DNA from: Streptomyces decoyicus
GTDB lineage: Bacteria > Actinomycetota > Actinomycetes > Streptomycetales > Streptomycetaceae
Length of the DNA: 64,000 nucleotides
Direction of reading: 5' to 3'
Assembly: GCF_019880305.1 (NCBI RefSeq)
Contig: NZ_CP082301.1
Span: 496,001 to 560,000, forward strand
Part shown: piece by piece, positions 17,944-26,311 of the stretch
How positions within the stretch are numbered: position 1 is the stretch's first letter
Layout: every line of letters starts with the position of its first letter
The notes under the pieces: generated by a model
What the model was told of the DNA's origin: nothing
The model's input: only the letters and a program-made list of their open reading frames with translations
The model's database searches: none
Program-made: the position numbers and the translations under genes

Positions 17944-18894
17944 GTGGTCCGCAGACTCGTACGGCGCATCGCCGGCCTGATCGCGACGCTGTTCGCCGCT
18001 TCCTTCGTCATCTTCGCGTCCGTCTACGCCGCCCCCGGGGACCCGGCGGTCTTCCTCGCCGGCGGCCGCGACAAGCTCACCCCCGAGAAACTCGCCACCG
18101 TCCGTGCGCAGTACCACCTCGACGAGCCGCTGGTCGTCCAGTACGGCCGGTGGTTGTGGGACTGCGTGCACACCGACCTGGGGCGGTCCTTCCGATACGG
18201 CGACCAGGTGGCCGATCTGCTGGCCGCCCGGCTGCCCACCACCCTCGAACTCGTCGCTTACGCGACGGTGCTGTTCGTCCTGCTGGGTGTCGGCGCCGGG
18301 GTGCTGGCGGCGGTGCGCCGCGGCTGGGTGGACTCCGCCGTCGTCGGCGCCACCACCCTCGCCGGCTCCGTCCCCTCCTTCGTCGCCGCCATCGCGCTGA
18401 TCTCGCTCTTCGGGGTGCAGCTCGGCTGGTTCCCGGTGACGGGTGGCGGAACGGGCTTCGCGGGAACGGTCCACCACCTCACCCTGCCCGCGCTGTCGAT
18501 GGCACTGGGCGCGCTGGCGATCATCAGCCGGGTCACCCGGCAGGCCATGCTGGACGCCGCGGCCGCCGACCATGTGGAGGTCGCCCGTGCCTGTGGCGTC
18601 CCCGAGCGCGAGATCGTGCTGCGGCATGTGCTGCGCAACGCCCTCGGCCCGATCGTGACGATGTGCGGTCTGGTCACCGCCGGCATGCTGGCCGGCACCG
18701 TCGTCATCGAGACCGCCTTCGGGATCAGCGGCATCGGCTCGCTGCTCGTCGGGGCCATCAACACCCATGACTTCCCGGTCGCCCAGGCCGTCCTGCTGCT
18801 GATGGTCACCGGCTACATCCTCGCCACCACCGTCGTCGACCTCGTGCACCCGCTGCTCGACCCGCGGATCAAGGCCGCAAGGAGCACCGTATGA
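17944..18894 (+). CDS. Oligopeptide ABC transporter permease 1 (DppB/OppB-like)
   Basis: The 316-aa protein begins at GTG 17944, six bases after the binding-protein stop. It has the DppB plan: an N-terminal helix with LIATLFAASFVIFASVYAAP, the PGDP motif, and the EAA region near HVEVARACGVPEREIVLRHV. About six membrane helices. Its stop overlaps the next permease start by 4 bp (ATGA). Confidence 0.9.
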   Translation: MVRRLVRRIAGLIATLFAASFVIFASVYAAPGDPAVFLAGGRDKLTPEKLATVRAQYHLDEPLVVQYGRWLWDCVHTDLGRSFRYGDQVADLLAARLPTTLELVAYATVLFVLLGVGAGVLAAVRRGWVDSAVVGATTLAGSVPSFVAAIALISLFGVQLGWFPVTGGGTGFAGTVHHLTLPALSMALGALAIISRVTRQAMLDAAAADHVEVARACGVPEREIVLRHVLRNALGPIVTMCGLVTAGMLAGTVVIETAFGISGIGSLLVGAINTHDFPVAQAVLLLMVTGYILATTVVDLVHPLLDPRIKAARSTV

Positions 18895-19760
18895 CCTCCC
18901 TCAGCCCGGCGGCGGGGCCCGGCCCCGTAGTTGCCGCCGCTCCCCGCCCGCGGACCAAGCGTCCGGTCGGTCCCACGGCCGCCGCCGGTTTCCTCGCGCT
19001 GGTGGTGCTCGCCGCGCTCGGCGCGCCGCTGCTCGCCCCGTACGCGCCGGACGCCATCGATCTGTCGTCCTCACTCACCGGCACCGGCCGGGAGCATCTG
19101 CTGGGCACCGACGCCTCGGGCCAGGACCTGCTCAGCCGGGTCCTCTACGGGGCCAGGACCAGCCTGATCGCACCGCTGCTGCTGCTCGCGCTGGCCGCCG
19201 TGCTGGGCGTCACCCTGGGCACCGTCGCCGCCTGGCGCGGCGGCTGGGTCGACACCCTGCTCAGCCGGGTCACCGACGTCATGTACGCGTTCCCCGGGCT
19301 GCTGTTCGTCGTGCTGATCATCGCGGTCTTCGGCTCCGGCATCACCACCTCGGTGATCGCCCTGGGGCTGGCCTTCGCCCCCACCATCGCCAAATACACC
19401 CGCAGCATCGCCCTCGCCGAACGCGCCAAGCCCTATATCGACGCCTACCGCGTCCAGGGGATGGGCGGTGCCCGGATCTGTGTCCGCCACCTCGTCCCCA
19501 ACCTCGGCCGGTCCCTCGTCGGCTACCTCGTCGTCCTCTTCGGGGAGGCCCTGATGAGCCTGGCCACGCTCAGTTATCTGGGCTTCGGCACCCAGCCGCC
19601 CAGCTCCGACTGGGGGCTGATGGTGCAGGAGGGCCAGGCCGCGATCGTCCAGGGGGCGCTGCTGCCGGCCATGGTGCCGGGCTGTGCCGTGGCCGCCGTC
19701 GTGGTGGCCTTCAATGTCGCCGGTGTCCGGGCCGCCGACCGACTCTCCGCCAAGGGGTAG
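18891..19760 (+). CDS. Oligopeptide ABC transporter permease 2 (DppC/OppC-like)
   Basis: The 289-aa protein has the DppC plan: a first helix (FLALVVLAALGAPLLAPYAP), the HLLGTDASGQDLLSRVLYGA segment and an EAA-loop region (AYRVQGMGGARICVRHLVPN). Near the end are the LSYLGFGTQPPSSDWGLMVQ and GCAVAAVVVAFNVAG stretches typical of this subfamily. It pairs with the DppB-like permease. Confidence 0.9.
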   Translation: MTSLSPAAGPGPVVAAAPRPRTKRPVGPTAAAGFLALVVLAALGAPLLAPYAPDAIDLSSSLTGTGREHLLGTDASGQDLLSRVLYGARTSLIAPLLLLALAAVLGVTLGTVAAWRGGWVDTLLSRVTDVMYAFPGLLFVVLIIAVFGSGITTSVIALGLAFAPTIAKYTRSIALAERAKPYIDAYRVQGMGGARICVRHLVPNLGRSLVGYLVVLFGEALMSLATLSYLGFGTQPPSSDWGLMVQEGQAAIVQGALLPAMVPGCAVAAVVVAFNVAGVRAADRLSAKG

Positions 19761-19765
19761 CCACC

Positions 19766-20827
19766 ATGCCGAACCCGACCACGCACCCCGCCGCCGCCCC
19801 TTCCACGCCCCCGCCGGACGCCGCCCCGCTGCTGGACATCGACCGGCTGACCCTCCACCTGCCCGGCACCGCCCGCCCCGTCCTCGCCGAGGTCTCGCTG
19901 CGCGTCGGCCCCGGCGAAATCGTCGGCCTGGTCGGGGAGTCCGGATCGGGCAAGTCCACCACCGCCAAGGCCGCACTGCGACTGCTGCCCGAGGGCGCCC
20001 GCGCCGAGGGCACCGTCCAGGTGTCCGGCGCCGATGTGCTGTCCCTGAGCGGGGCGGCACTGCGCGCACACCGCGCCGGCTCCGTCGCCATGGTCCACCA
20101 GGACCCGCGCTCGGCTCTCAACCCGGTCCGCAGGATCGGCGACTTCCTCGCCGAACGGCTCGCCCGCAGCGGACTCGACCGCGCCGCCGTACGCGCCCGC
20201 ACCCTCGAACTCCTGGGCACCGTGGGCCTGCCCGACCCGGAGCGCCGTATCCGGCAGCGTCCCCACGAACTCTCCGGCGGCATGCTGCAACGCGTCGTCA
20301 TCGCCGGCGCGCTCGCCGCCGCGCCCCGGCTGCTGCTCGCCGACGAGGCCACCAGCGCGCTGGACGTCACCACCCAGGCCGAGATCCTCGCCCTGCTGCG
20401 CACCCTGCGCGACGAGCACGGCATGGGCCTGCTCTTCATCACCCATGACCTTCAACTGGCCGCCGCCTACTGCGAGCGGGTGTACGTCATGTACGCGGGC
20501 CGGGTCGTCGAGGAACAGCCGGCCGCTGCCCTGTTCAGCGCGCCGCGGCACCCCTACACCCGCGGGCTGCTGGCCTGTTCACCCGACCTGGCCGAGGCAC
20601 CGCGCGTGCTGCGCCCCATCCCGGGCCGCCCGCCGTCCCTCGCCGACACCCTCCCCGGCTGTCCCTTCCACGCGCGCTGCGCACACGCCGACGACGACTG
20701 CGCGACCTGGACGCCGGCCCCGGCCCCGCTCCCCGGCGGCGGCTCCGCGTCCTGCCGCAAACTGCCGGACGACCCGGCACCGACCGCCTCCCCGCCCCCG
20801 CCCTCGTACGAGAAGAGGCAGCCATGA
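19766..20827 (+). CDS. Oligopeptide ABC transporter ATPase 1 (DppD/OppD-like)
   Basis: The 353-aa protein has Walker A GESGSGKST, HQDPRSALNPV as Q-loop, signature LSGGMLQRVVIAGAL and Walker B RLLLADEATSALDV. The C-terminal oligo_HPY extension has two Cys in CPFHARCAHADDDC, which in this family can hold an Fe-S site. Start ATG 19766; the stop overlaps the partner ATPase start by 4 bp. Confidence 0.9.
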   Translation: MPNPTTHPAAAPSTPPPDAAPLLDIDRLTLHLPGTARPVLAEVSLRVGPGEIVGLVGESGSGKSTTAKAALRLLPEGARAEGTVQVSGADVLSLSGAALRAHRAGSVAMVHQDPRSALNPVRRIGDFLAERLARSGLDRAAVRARTLELLGTVGLPDPERRIRQRPHELSGGMLQRVVIAGALAAAPRLLLADEATSALDVTTQAEILALLRTLRDEHGMGLLFITHDLQLAAAYCERVYVMYAGRVVEEQPAAALFSAPRHPYTRGLLACSPDLAEAPRVLRPIPGRPPSLADTLPGCPFHARCAHADDDCATWTPAPAPLPGGGSASCRKLPDDPAPTASPPPPSYEKRQP

Positions 20828-21702
20828 CCGGCGCACACCCGCTCCACGACCCGGCACACCGGCCCGCGCACGACGGTCCGCCCGTTCTGGCGGCCGAGGG
20901 TCTGGCGAAGACGTATCCCCTGCCGGGCGGTGGCCGGCACCGTGCCGCTGACGGGATCTCCTTCGCGCTGCCGCGCGGCGGTTCGATCGGGATCGTCGGG
21001 GAGTCCGGGTCCGGCAAGACGACCGTGGCCCGGATGCTCGTCGGACTGGTGCGTCCCGACGCCGGCACGGTGACCGTCGACGGGCACGCCCGCGCACCCC
21101 GTACGCCACGGGGCCGGGCAGCGCGGCTGGCCAGGGCCCGGGACATCCAGATGGTCTTCCAGGACCCCTATGTCTCGCTCGATCCCCGGCTCACCGCACG
21201 CCAGTGTCTGCACACCGCGCTGCGGCTGCACGGCACGGCACCACGGCACGCCGAACAGCGGGCGACGGAGCTGTTCGACCAGGTGGGGCTGGGGACGCGG
21301 GAGGCCGGCGCCCGGCCGCACGGACTCTCCGGCGGCCAGCGGCAGCGCCTCGCCATCGCCCGTGCGCTCGCCGTCGATCCCAAGGTGCTCGTCCTGGACG
21401 AGGCGGTGGCCGCCCTGGACGTCTCCATCCAGGCGCAGGTCCTGCAACTGCTGGCCGGGATCCGCCGCGACACGGGGGTGGCGCTGGTGTTCGTCAGTCA
21501 CGATCTGGCCGTGGTCCGCCACCTCACCGATGAGACGCTGGTGATGCGGCGCGGCCGCGTCGAGGAACAGGGGCCCACGGAACAGGTGCTCGCCGAGCCC
21601 GCCGCTCCGTACACCCGGGCGCTGCTGGCGGCCGTGCCACACCGGGGCTGGGACCCCGCAACGGCGACAGCTGCCGCCGCCGCGGCGGGGTTGAGCGCGT
21701 AG
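20824..21702 (+). CDS. Oligopeptide ABC transporter ATPase 2 (DppF/OppF-like)
   Basis: The 292-aa protein has Walker A GESGSGKTT, Q-loop VFQDPYVSLDPRLT, signature LSGGQRQRLAIARAL, Walker B VLVLDEAVAALDVS and the His in VFVSHDLAVV. The second of two different ATPases, as usual for Dpp/Opp systems. It is the last gene of the six-gene operon starting at 15104. Confidence 0.9.
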   Translation: MTGAHPLHDPAHRPAHDGPPVLAAEGLAKTYPLPGGGRHRAADGISFALPRGGSIGIVGESGSGKTTVARMLVGLVRPDAGTVTVDGHARAPRTPRGRAARLARARDIQMVFQDPYVSLDPRLTARQCLHTALRLHGTAPRHAEQRATELFDQVGLGTREAGARPHGLSGGQRQRLAIARALAVDPKVLVLDEAVAALDVSIQAQVLQLLAGIRRDTGVALVFVSHDLAVVRHLTDETLVMRRGRVEEQGPTEQVLAEPAAPYTRALLAAVPHRGWDPATATAAAAAAGLSA

Positions 21703-21776
21703 CGATCTCTTGCGGCGACGCCGCCCCTGGGGGCATCGCGATCACGGGCGAGTGGCCATCAACAGATCGACCACGC

Positions 21777-21804
21777 GCCCCACCCCCCCAGTCGGGGGTG
21801 GGGC
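21777..21804. terminator. Bidirectional terminator between the peptide operon and the FtsX-type gene
   Basis: GCCCCACCCCC at 21777-21787 pairs perfectly with GGGGGTGGGGC at 21794-21804 around a 6-base loop. It sits between convergent genes (stops at 21702 and 21858) and can serve both. Confidence 0.8.
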
Positions 21805-21857
21805 TGTCTCCACCGGAACCGAAGAGACCTCCCTCCCTGGCCCGCCCCCGGCCCGGC

Positions 21858-24512
21858 TCAGGCCGACTGAATCGCGTGCAGCATGTTCAGGCGGGCCGCC
21901 CGGCGGGCGGGCCAGATCGCGGCCAGGACTCCGATCACCAGTGCCAGCGCCAGGAAGGCGCCGAGCCTCCCCCACGGCAGGACCGTCTCGTACAGCGGCA
22001 TGGACGCCGTCGTCAGGCTGCCTCCGGCCCAGGCCAGGAAGATGCCCGTGCCGATCCCGAGCACCGCACCGAACAGTGAGATCACCACCGACTCCAGCCG
22101 GACCATCTGCCTGACCCCGGAGCGGTCGAGGCCGATGGCCCGCAGCATCCCGATCTCGCGGGTGCGCTCGAAGACCGACATGGCCAAGGTGTTGACGACG
22201 CCGAGGATCGCGATGATGACGGCCATGCCGAGCAGCCCGTACATCATGTTGAGGACCATGGTGAGGGGCCCGTTGTTCTCCTTGACGAGCTGCTCCTGGC
22301 TTCGGACCTTCAGCAGCGGGCTGTCGCCGAGCGCGGCGCGGATCTTCCGCTCGAGGCCGTGGGCCTGGCCGGTCTCGGCCCTGACCAGTACGTTTTCGAG
22401 CTCTTTGGAGCTGGTGGAGTACGGGAGCACATCGGAGAGCGTGCCCAGCGCGTCATCGGCGGCGCGGGTTCTGGCGTAGATACCGACGACCGTCAGCTTC
22501 TTCCGGGCCTTACCGGTGTCCGTACTGGTGTCCTTGGCGGAGTCCGTACCGGTGCCCGTACCGGAGGTCGTGCCGGAGGTCGTGCCGGAGTCCGTGCCGT
22601 TGCCCAGCTCGGCGTCGATGGTGCCGCCGACGTGGAGCCCGGCCTGTTGGGCGAACTCGTCGGAGACCGCGATCCTCCCCGGGCCGATGTCGGACAACGA
22701 GCCTGCCTGGAAGTCGAGTTGCGCGGCCGTGCCGAACGCCTTCGGGTCCGTGCCGGTGATCACGGCGTACCGGCCCTGGGTGTCCAGGCCCGCCGACGTG
22801 ACGGGGGCGGCCGCGGCGACCCCGGGCACCCGGGCCACCTTGCCGGCCGCGTCCGCGTCGAGACCGCGGGTGGTGCTGTTGGTGACCTTGTAGTCGGCGG
22901 CCAGGCCCTGGGTGGCTTCCCTGACCATGGCGCGCTGGGCGGAGTGCCCGCCGACGGTCAGGCCGGTGATCAGGGCGAGCCCGATCATCAGGGCCGATGC
23001 GGTGGCGGCGGTGCGGCGCGGGTTGCGCAGTGCGTTCTCCTTGGCCAGCTTGCCGCTGACACCGAACCAGCGGGTGGTGGCCCTGCCCGCCAGGGTGATC
23101 AGCGGCCTGGACAGCAGCGGGGCCAGCACGATCACGCCGAGGAGGGTCAGTACGCCGCCGAGCATCGCGGTCATCAGATGGGACTCGGTGCTGGTCCTGA
23201 GCGTGGAGACGTAGAACATCACCAGCACCCCGGCCGCGGTGAGCAGCGTGCCGAGCACATTGCGGACCACCAGGGCGCGGGCGGGCGGGGCCTGGTCGAC
23301 GCTGCTGAGCACCGCTACGGGGGCGATCTTCGCGGCCTTGCGGGACGGCAGCCAGGCGGCCAGGACCGTGACGGCGACGCCGACCGCGAGGGACGACAGC
23401 GGGGCCGCGGGTGTGATGACCAGCGGTCCGTCGGGCAGTCCGGCGCCAGTCGTATTGAGCAGCGGGCGCATGACGGTGGCGATGCCGAGGCCGAGCGCGA
23501 ATCCGGCGGCGGAGGCCACGAGGCCGAGCAGCGCGGCCTCGATGAGGACGGAGCGGACGACCTGGCGGCGCGAGGCACCCACGGCCCGCATCAGCGCGAT
23601 CTCGCGGCTGCGCTGGGCGATGAGCATGGTGAAGGTGTTGGCAATGAGGAACACACCGACGAACAGCGCGATTCCGGCGAAGACCAGCAGTGTCTTGGTG
23701 AGGGACTGGGTGTTCTTCGCGATCTGGGCGGCCTGCTCGGCGGCCAGGTCCGTGCCGCTGGTGGCGCGGGCACCCTTGCCGGGCAGCAGCGCCCGCACTC
23801 GGTCGGTCAGCGCGCCCTCGTCGGTACCGTCCTGGGCCGCGACCGCGATCTCGTCGAACTGGCCGGGGTGGCGGAACAGTTTCTGTGCGGTCGCGGTGTC
23901 GAAGAGCGTCAGGGTGCCGCCGGCGGTGACCTGTGGGTCGTCCGTGGTGACGATGCCGACCAGCTTCTTGGTCAGGGCGGGGCCGTCGGTGGCGAAGCGG
24001 ACTGTGTCGCCGATCCGGTAGCCGGCCTTCTCGGCGGTCTTGCCGTCCAGTGCCAACTCGCCCTCGGCAGCCGGAACGCGGCCTTCCTTCAGCGGGAAGT
24101 GGCTGTCCTTGCCGTCCTTGTCCCGCAGGTAGTTGGTGGCCAGGTTCTGCGAGTTGTCGCCGGCGTTGACCGGGCGGCCGTCCCTGCCTGCCAAGGTGGC
24201 TTCGCCGTTGACGGCGGGGCGCACCGAGGCGACGCCGGGCAGCGCGCGGATCTTCCGCGCCAGCGCGGTGTCCAGGGCGGTGGTCCGCCGGCCTCCTTCT
24301 CCGCCTGCCGGGGTGGCGGGGGCCTCCTCCGCTCGCACGGAGACGGCCACGCCCTTGAGGCTCTTGGCGGAGGCGTTGCGGAAAGCGGTCGCCGTGGTGT
24401 CGGCGAAGACGAGGGTGCCGGAGACGAAAGCGACACCGAGCAGGACCGCGAGGGCGGTCATGATCAATCGGGCTTTGTGCGCAAGCACGTTGCGCAGAGC
24501 GGTACGCAGCAT
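21858..24512 (-). CDS. FtsX-family ABC transporter permease (MacB/LolC-type), fused two-unit form
   Basis: The 884-aa protein starts LRTALRNVLAHKARLIMTAL and contains two FtsX domains with large extracytoplasmic loops, one near residues 270-390 (IALMRAVGASRRQVVRSVLI) and one at the C-terminus (REIGMLRAIGLDRSGVRQMV). A low-complexity Thr/Ser/Gly/Asp insertion lies near residue 640 (GTTSGTTSGTGTGTDS). The LolD-like ATPase is encoded just upstream on the same strand. Family members expel peptides, antibiotics or lipids, or act as mechanotransmitters. Confidence 0.9.
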   Translation of the reverse strand: MLRTALRNVLAHKARLIMTALAVLLGVAFVSGTLVFADTTATAFRNASAKSLKGVAVSVRAEEAPATPAGGEGGRRTTALDTALARKIRALPGVASVRPAVNGEATLAGRDGRPVNAGDNSQNLATNYLRDKDGKDSHFPLKEGRVPAAEGELALDGKTAEKAGYRIGDTVRFATDGPALTKKLVGIVTTDDPQVTAGGTLTLFDTATAQKLFRHPGQFDEIAVAAQDGTDEGALTDRVRALLPGKGARATSGTDLAAEQAAQIAKNTQSLTKTLLVFAGIALFVGVFLIANTFTMLIAQRSREIALMRAVGASRRQVVRSVLIEAALLGLVASAAGFALGLGIATVMRPLLNTTGAGLPDGPLVITPAAPLSSLAVGVAVTVLAAWLPSRKAAKIAPVAVLSSVDQAPPARALVVRNVLGTLLTAAGVLVMFYVSTLRTSTESHLMTAMLGGVLTLLGVIVLAPLLSRPLITLAGRATTRWFGVSGKLAKENALRNPRRTAATASALMIGLALITGLTVGGHSAQRAMVREATQGLAADYKVTNSTTRGLDADAAGKVARVPGVAAAAPVTSAGLDTQGRYAVITGTDPKAFGTAAQLDFQAGSLSDIGPGRIAVSDEFAQQAGLHVGGTIDAELGNGTDSGTTSGTTSGTGTGTDSAKDTSTDTGKARKKLTVVGIYARTRAADDALGTLSDVLPYSTSSKELENVLVRAETGQAHGLERKIRAALGDSPLLKVRSQEQLVKENNGPLTMVLNMMYGLLGMAVIIAILGVVNTLAMSVFERTREIGMLRAIGLDRSGVRQMVRLESVVISLFGAVLGIGTGIFLAWAGGSLTTASMPLYETVLPWGRLGAFLALALVIGVLAAIWPARRAARLNMLHAIQSA

Positions 24513-24625
24513 GGTGATGTGTCAGTCCTGGAAGTATCGGGAGATAGCTGGAGTAGCCGGAGTAACCAGTGGAGGCGGGGGGACTTACGGGATGACGGGA
24601 GAGGAAGACGTGCGAGAGAGCCGCG

Positions 24626-25408
24626 TCAGTTCGTCCGTCCCTGGGTCTCGAAGTGCCGCATGCGGTCGAGCACGGCCTCGGGGGTGGGGGCGGGCAGATC
24701 GTCGGTGAGCCGTCCGTCGGCGAGGAAGACCACCCGGTCCGCGTAGGAGGCGGCCACCGGGTCGTGGGTGACCATCACGACCGTCTGCCCCAACTCGCGT
24801 ACGGAGTCCCGCAGAAAGCCCAGGACTTCCGCACCGGAACGGGAGTCGAGGTTGCCGGTCGGCTCGTCCGCGAAGATGATTTCCGGACGCCCGGCCAGCG
24901 CGCGGGCCACGGCGACGCGCTGCTGCTGCCCGCCGGAGAGCTGCGAGGGGCGGTGCCGCAGCCGCCCGGAGAGCCCGACGGTCCCCACGATCAGCTCCAG
25001 CCACTCCTGATCAGGCTTACGGCCGGCGATATCCATCGGCAGCGTGATGTTCTCGACGGCGTTCAGCGTGGGCAGCAGGTTGAACGCCTGGAAGACGAAG
25101 CCGAGCTTCTCCCTGCGGAGCCTGGTGAGCTGACGGTCTCCCAAGCGGGACAGCTCGGTGTCACCGATACGGGCCGATCCCTGGGAGATGGTGTCGAGCC
25201 CGGCCATGCAGTGCATCAGCGTCGACTTGCCGGAGCCGGACGGCCCCATGATCGCGGTGAACCGGCCGCGCCCGAACTCGACGGTCACCGAGTCGAGGGC
25301 GACGACGCGGGTCTCGCCCTCGCCGTAGACCTTGGTCAGCCCCGTCGCGCGGGCGGCGACGCCGGAAGAGGCGCCGAGGCGGGTGGCAGCAGTGGCAGGG
25401 TGCGACAT
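24626..25408 (-). CDS. ABC transporter ATP-binding protein (LolD/MacB-type)
   Basis: The 260-aa protein is called from ATG 25408 (MSHPATAATRL); an earlier in-frame start at 25444 is possible. Walker A GPSGSGKST, signature LSGGQQQRVAVARALAG, Walker B IIFADEPTGNLDSR and the switch His in MVTHDPVAAS are all present. It is the nucleotide-binding partner of the FtsX-type permease encoded 113 bp downstream. The two follow the two-component genes on the same strand. Confidence 0.9.
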   Translation of the reverse strand: MSHPATAATRLGASSGVAARATGLTKVYGEGETRVVALDSVTVEFGRGRFTAIMGPSGSGKSTLMHCMAGLDTISQGSARIGDTELSRLGDRQLTRLRREKLGFVFQAFNLLPTLNAVENITLPMDIAGRKPDQEWLELIVGTVGLSGRLRHRPSQLSGGQQQRVAVARALAGRPEIIFADEPTGNLDSRSGAEVLGFLRDSVRELGQTVVMVTHDPVAASYADRVVFLADGRLTDDLPAPTPEAVLDRMRHFETQGRTN

Positions 25409-25618
25409 GGGTACTCCTGGGAAGGGTGCGGGACTCCCGACCATCGTGTCCGCGAGGCACCCCCGGATCCGTCGCCCTCAGGTCGGGACTGCGCCGCCTG
25501 CCCAAGGACAGACCCGCCCCAGTCCTGTCGTCCTCATGGACCACAGCTCCTCTGCCCGAAGAGAGAGCGCCGACAGCCCTGCCTGCCCGGAGAGCCCATG
25601 CCCCGACCTGGGAGGCGC

Positions 25619-26311
25619 TCAGTCCATCAGCCCGGCCTGGTGCGCCAGCAGCCCCGCCTGCACCCGGCTGCTGGAACCCGTCTTCTCCAGGATCGACCGG
25701 ACATGGCTCTTGACGGTCCCCACGCCGATGCCGAGCCGACTGCCGATCTCCGCGTTCGACAGCCCCTCCCCCAGGGTGACCAGCACCTCCCGCTCCCGGT
25801 CCGTCAGCCCCGCCACCCTGCTGTCCGGAGCCGGGGGCCCGGCCCCGCCGCCGCTCAGCATCCGGCGGATGACGGTTCCGGTGACGCCGGGTGAGAGCAC
25901 GGCGTCCCCCGCGGCCGCGGCCCGTACCGCACTGATCAGCTCCTGCGGCCCCTCGTCCTTGAGCAGGAAGCCGGTGGCACCTTCCCGCAGGGCCCTGGTG
26001 ACGTTCTCCTCGTCGCCGAAGGTGGTGAGCATGACCACCTGCGGTGCTGGGGTGAGGGCGACCAGCGGTTCGATGGCTGCGAGCCCGTCGAGTACGGGCA
26101 TGCGGATGTCGAGGAGCACCACATCGGGCCGGTGCTCGGCGGCGAGCCGGAAGGCGTCGGCGCCGTTTGCCGCCTCGCCCACCACCTCGATGCCGTCGGC
26201 GTGCCGGAGGATCAGCCGGAGGCCGTGCCGGATCATCTCCTCGTCATCGGCGAGCAGCACCCGGATCACGGAACCCGCCCCGGAGCGCACGGAGTTGGCC
26301 TGGTCAGTCAT
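25619..26311 (-). CDS. NarL/LuxR-family response regulator
   Basis: The 230-aa protein starts at ATG 26311 behind AGGA, inside the last codons of the kinase gene (overlap 26304-26311); an ATG at 26326 is an alternative. The receiver domain has LLADDEEM, the phospho-acceptor Asp in VLLDIRMPVLDG, and the Lys of LLKDEGP. The C-terminal LuxR HTH is LTDREREVLVTLGEGLSNAE with GVGTVKSHVRSILEK. It is phosphorylated by the kinase encoded immediately upstream and probably controls the ABC genes downstream. Confidence 0.92.
   Translation of the reverse strand: MTDQANSVRSGAGSVIRVLLADDEEMIRHGLRLILRHADGIEVVGEAANGADAFRLAAEHRPDVVLLDIRMPVLDGLAAIEPLVALTPAPQVVMLTTFGDEENVTRALREGATGFLLKDEGPQELISAVRAAAAGDAVLSPGVTGTVIRRMLSGGGAGPPAPDSRVAGLTDREREVLVTLGEGLSNAEIGSRLGIGVGTVKSHVRSILEKTGSSSRVQAGLLAHQAGLMD

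Noticed and set aside
16234..18849. Very long minus-strand open frame (871 codons) opposite the peptide transporter genes
   Set aside because: It lies opposite clearly recognisable lipoprotein and permease genes; its translation is rich in Gly, Asp, Val and His as expected for a shadow in high-GC DNA.
22359..24746. Long plus-strand open frame (795 codons) opposite the FtsX-type permease
   Set aside because: Composition is typical of an antisense shadow and the minus-strand protein is a clear FtsX family member.
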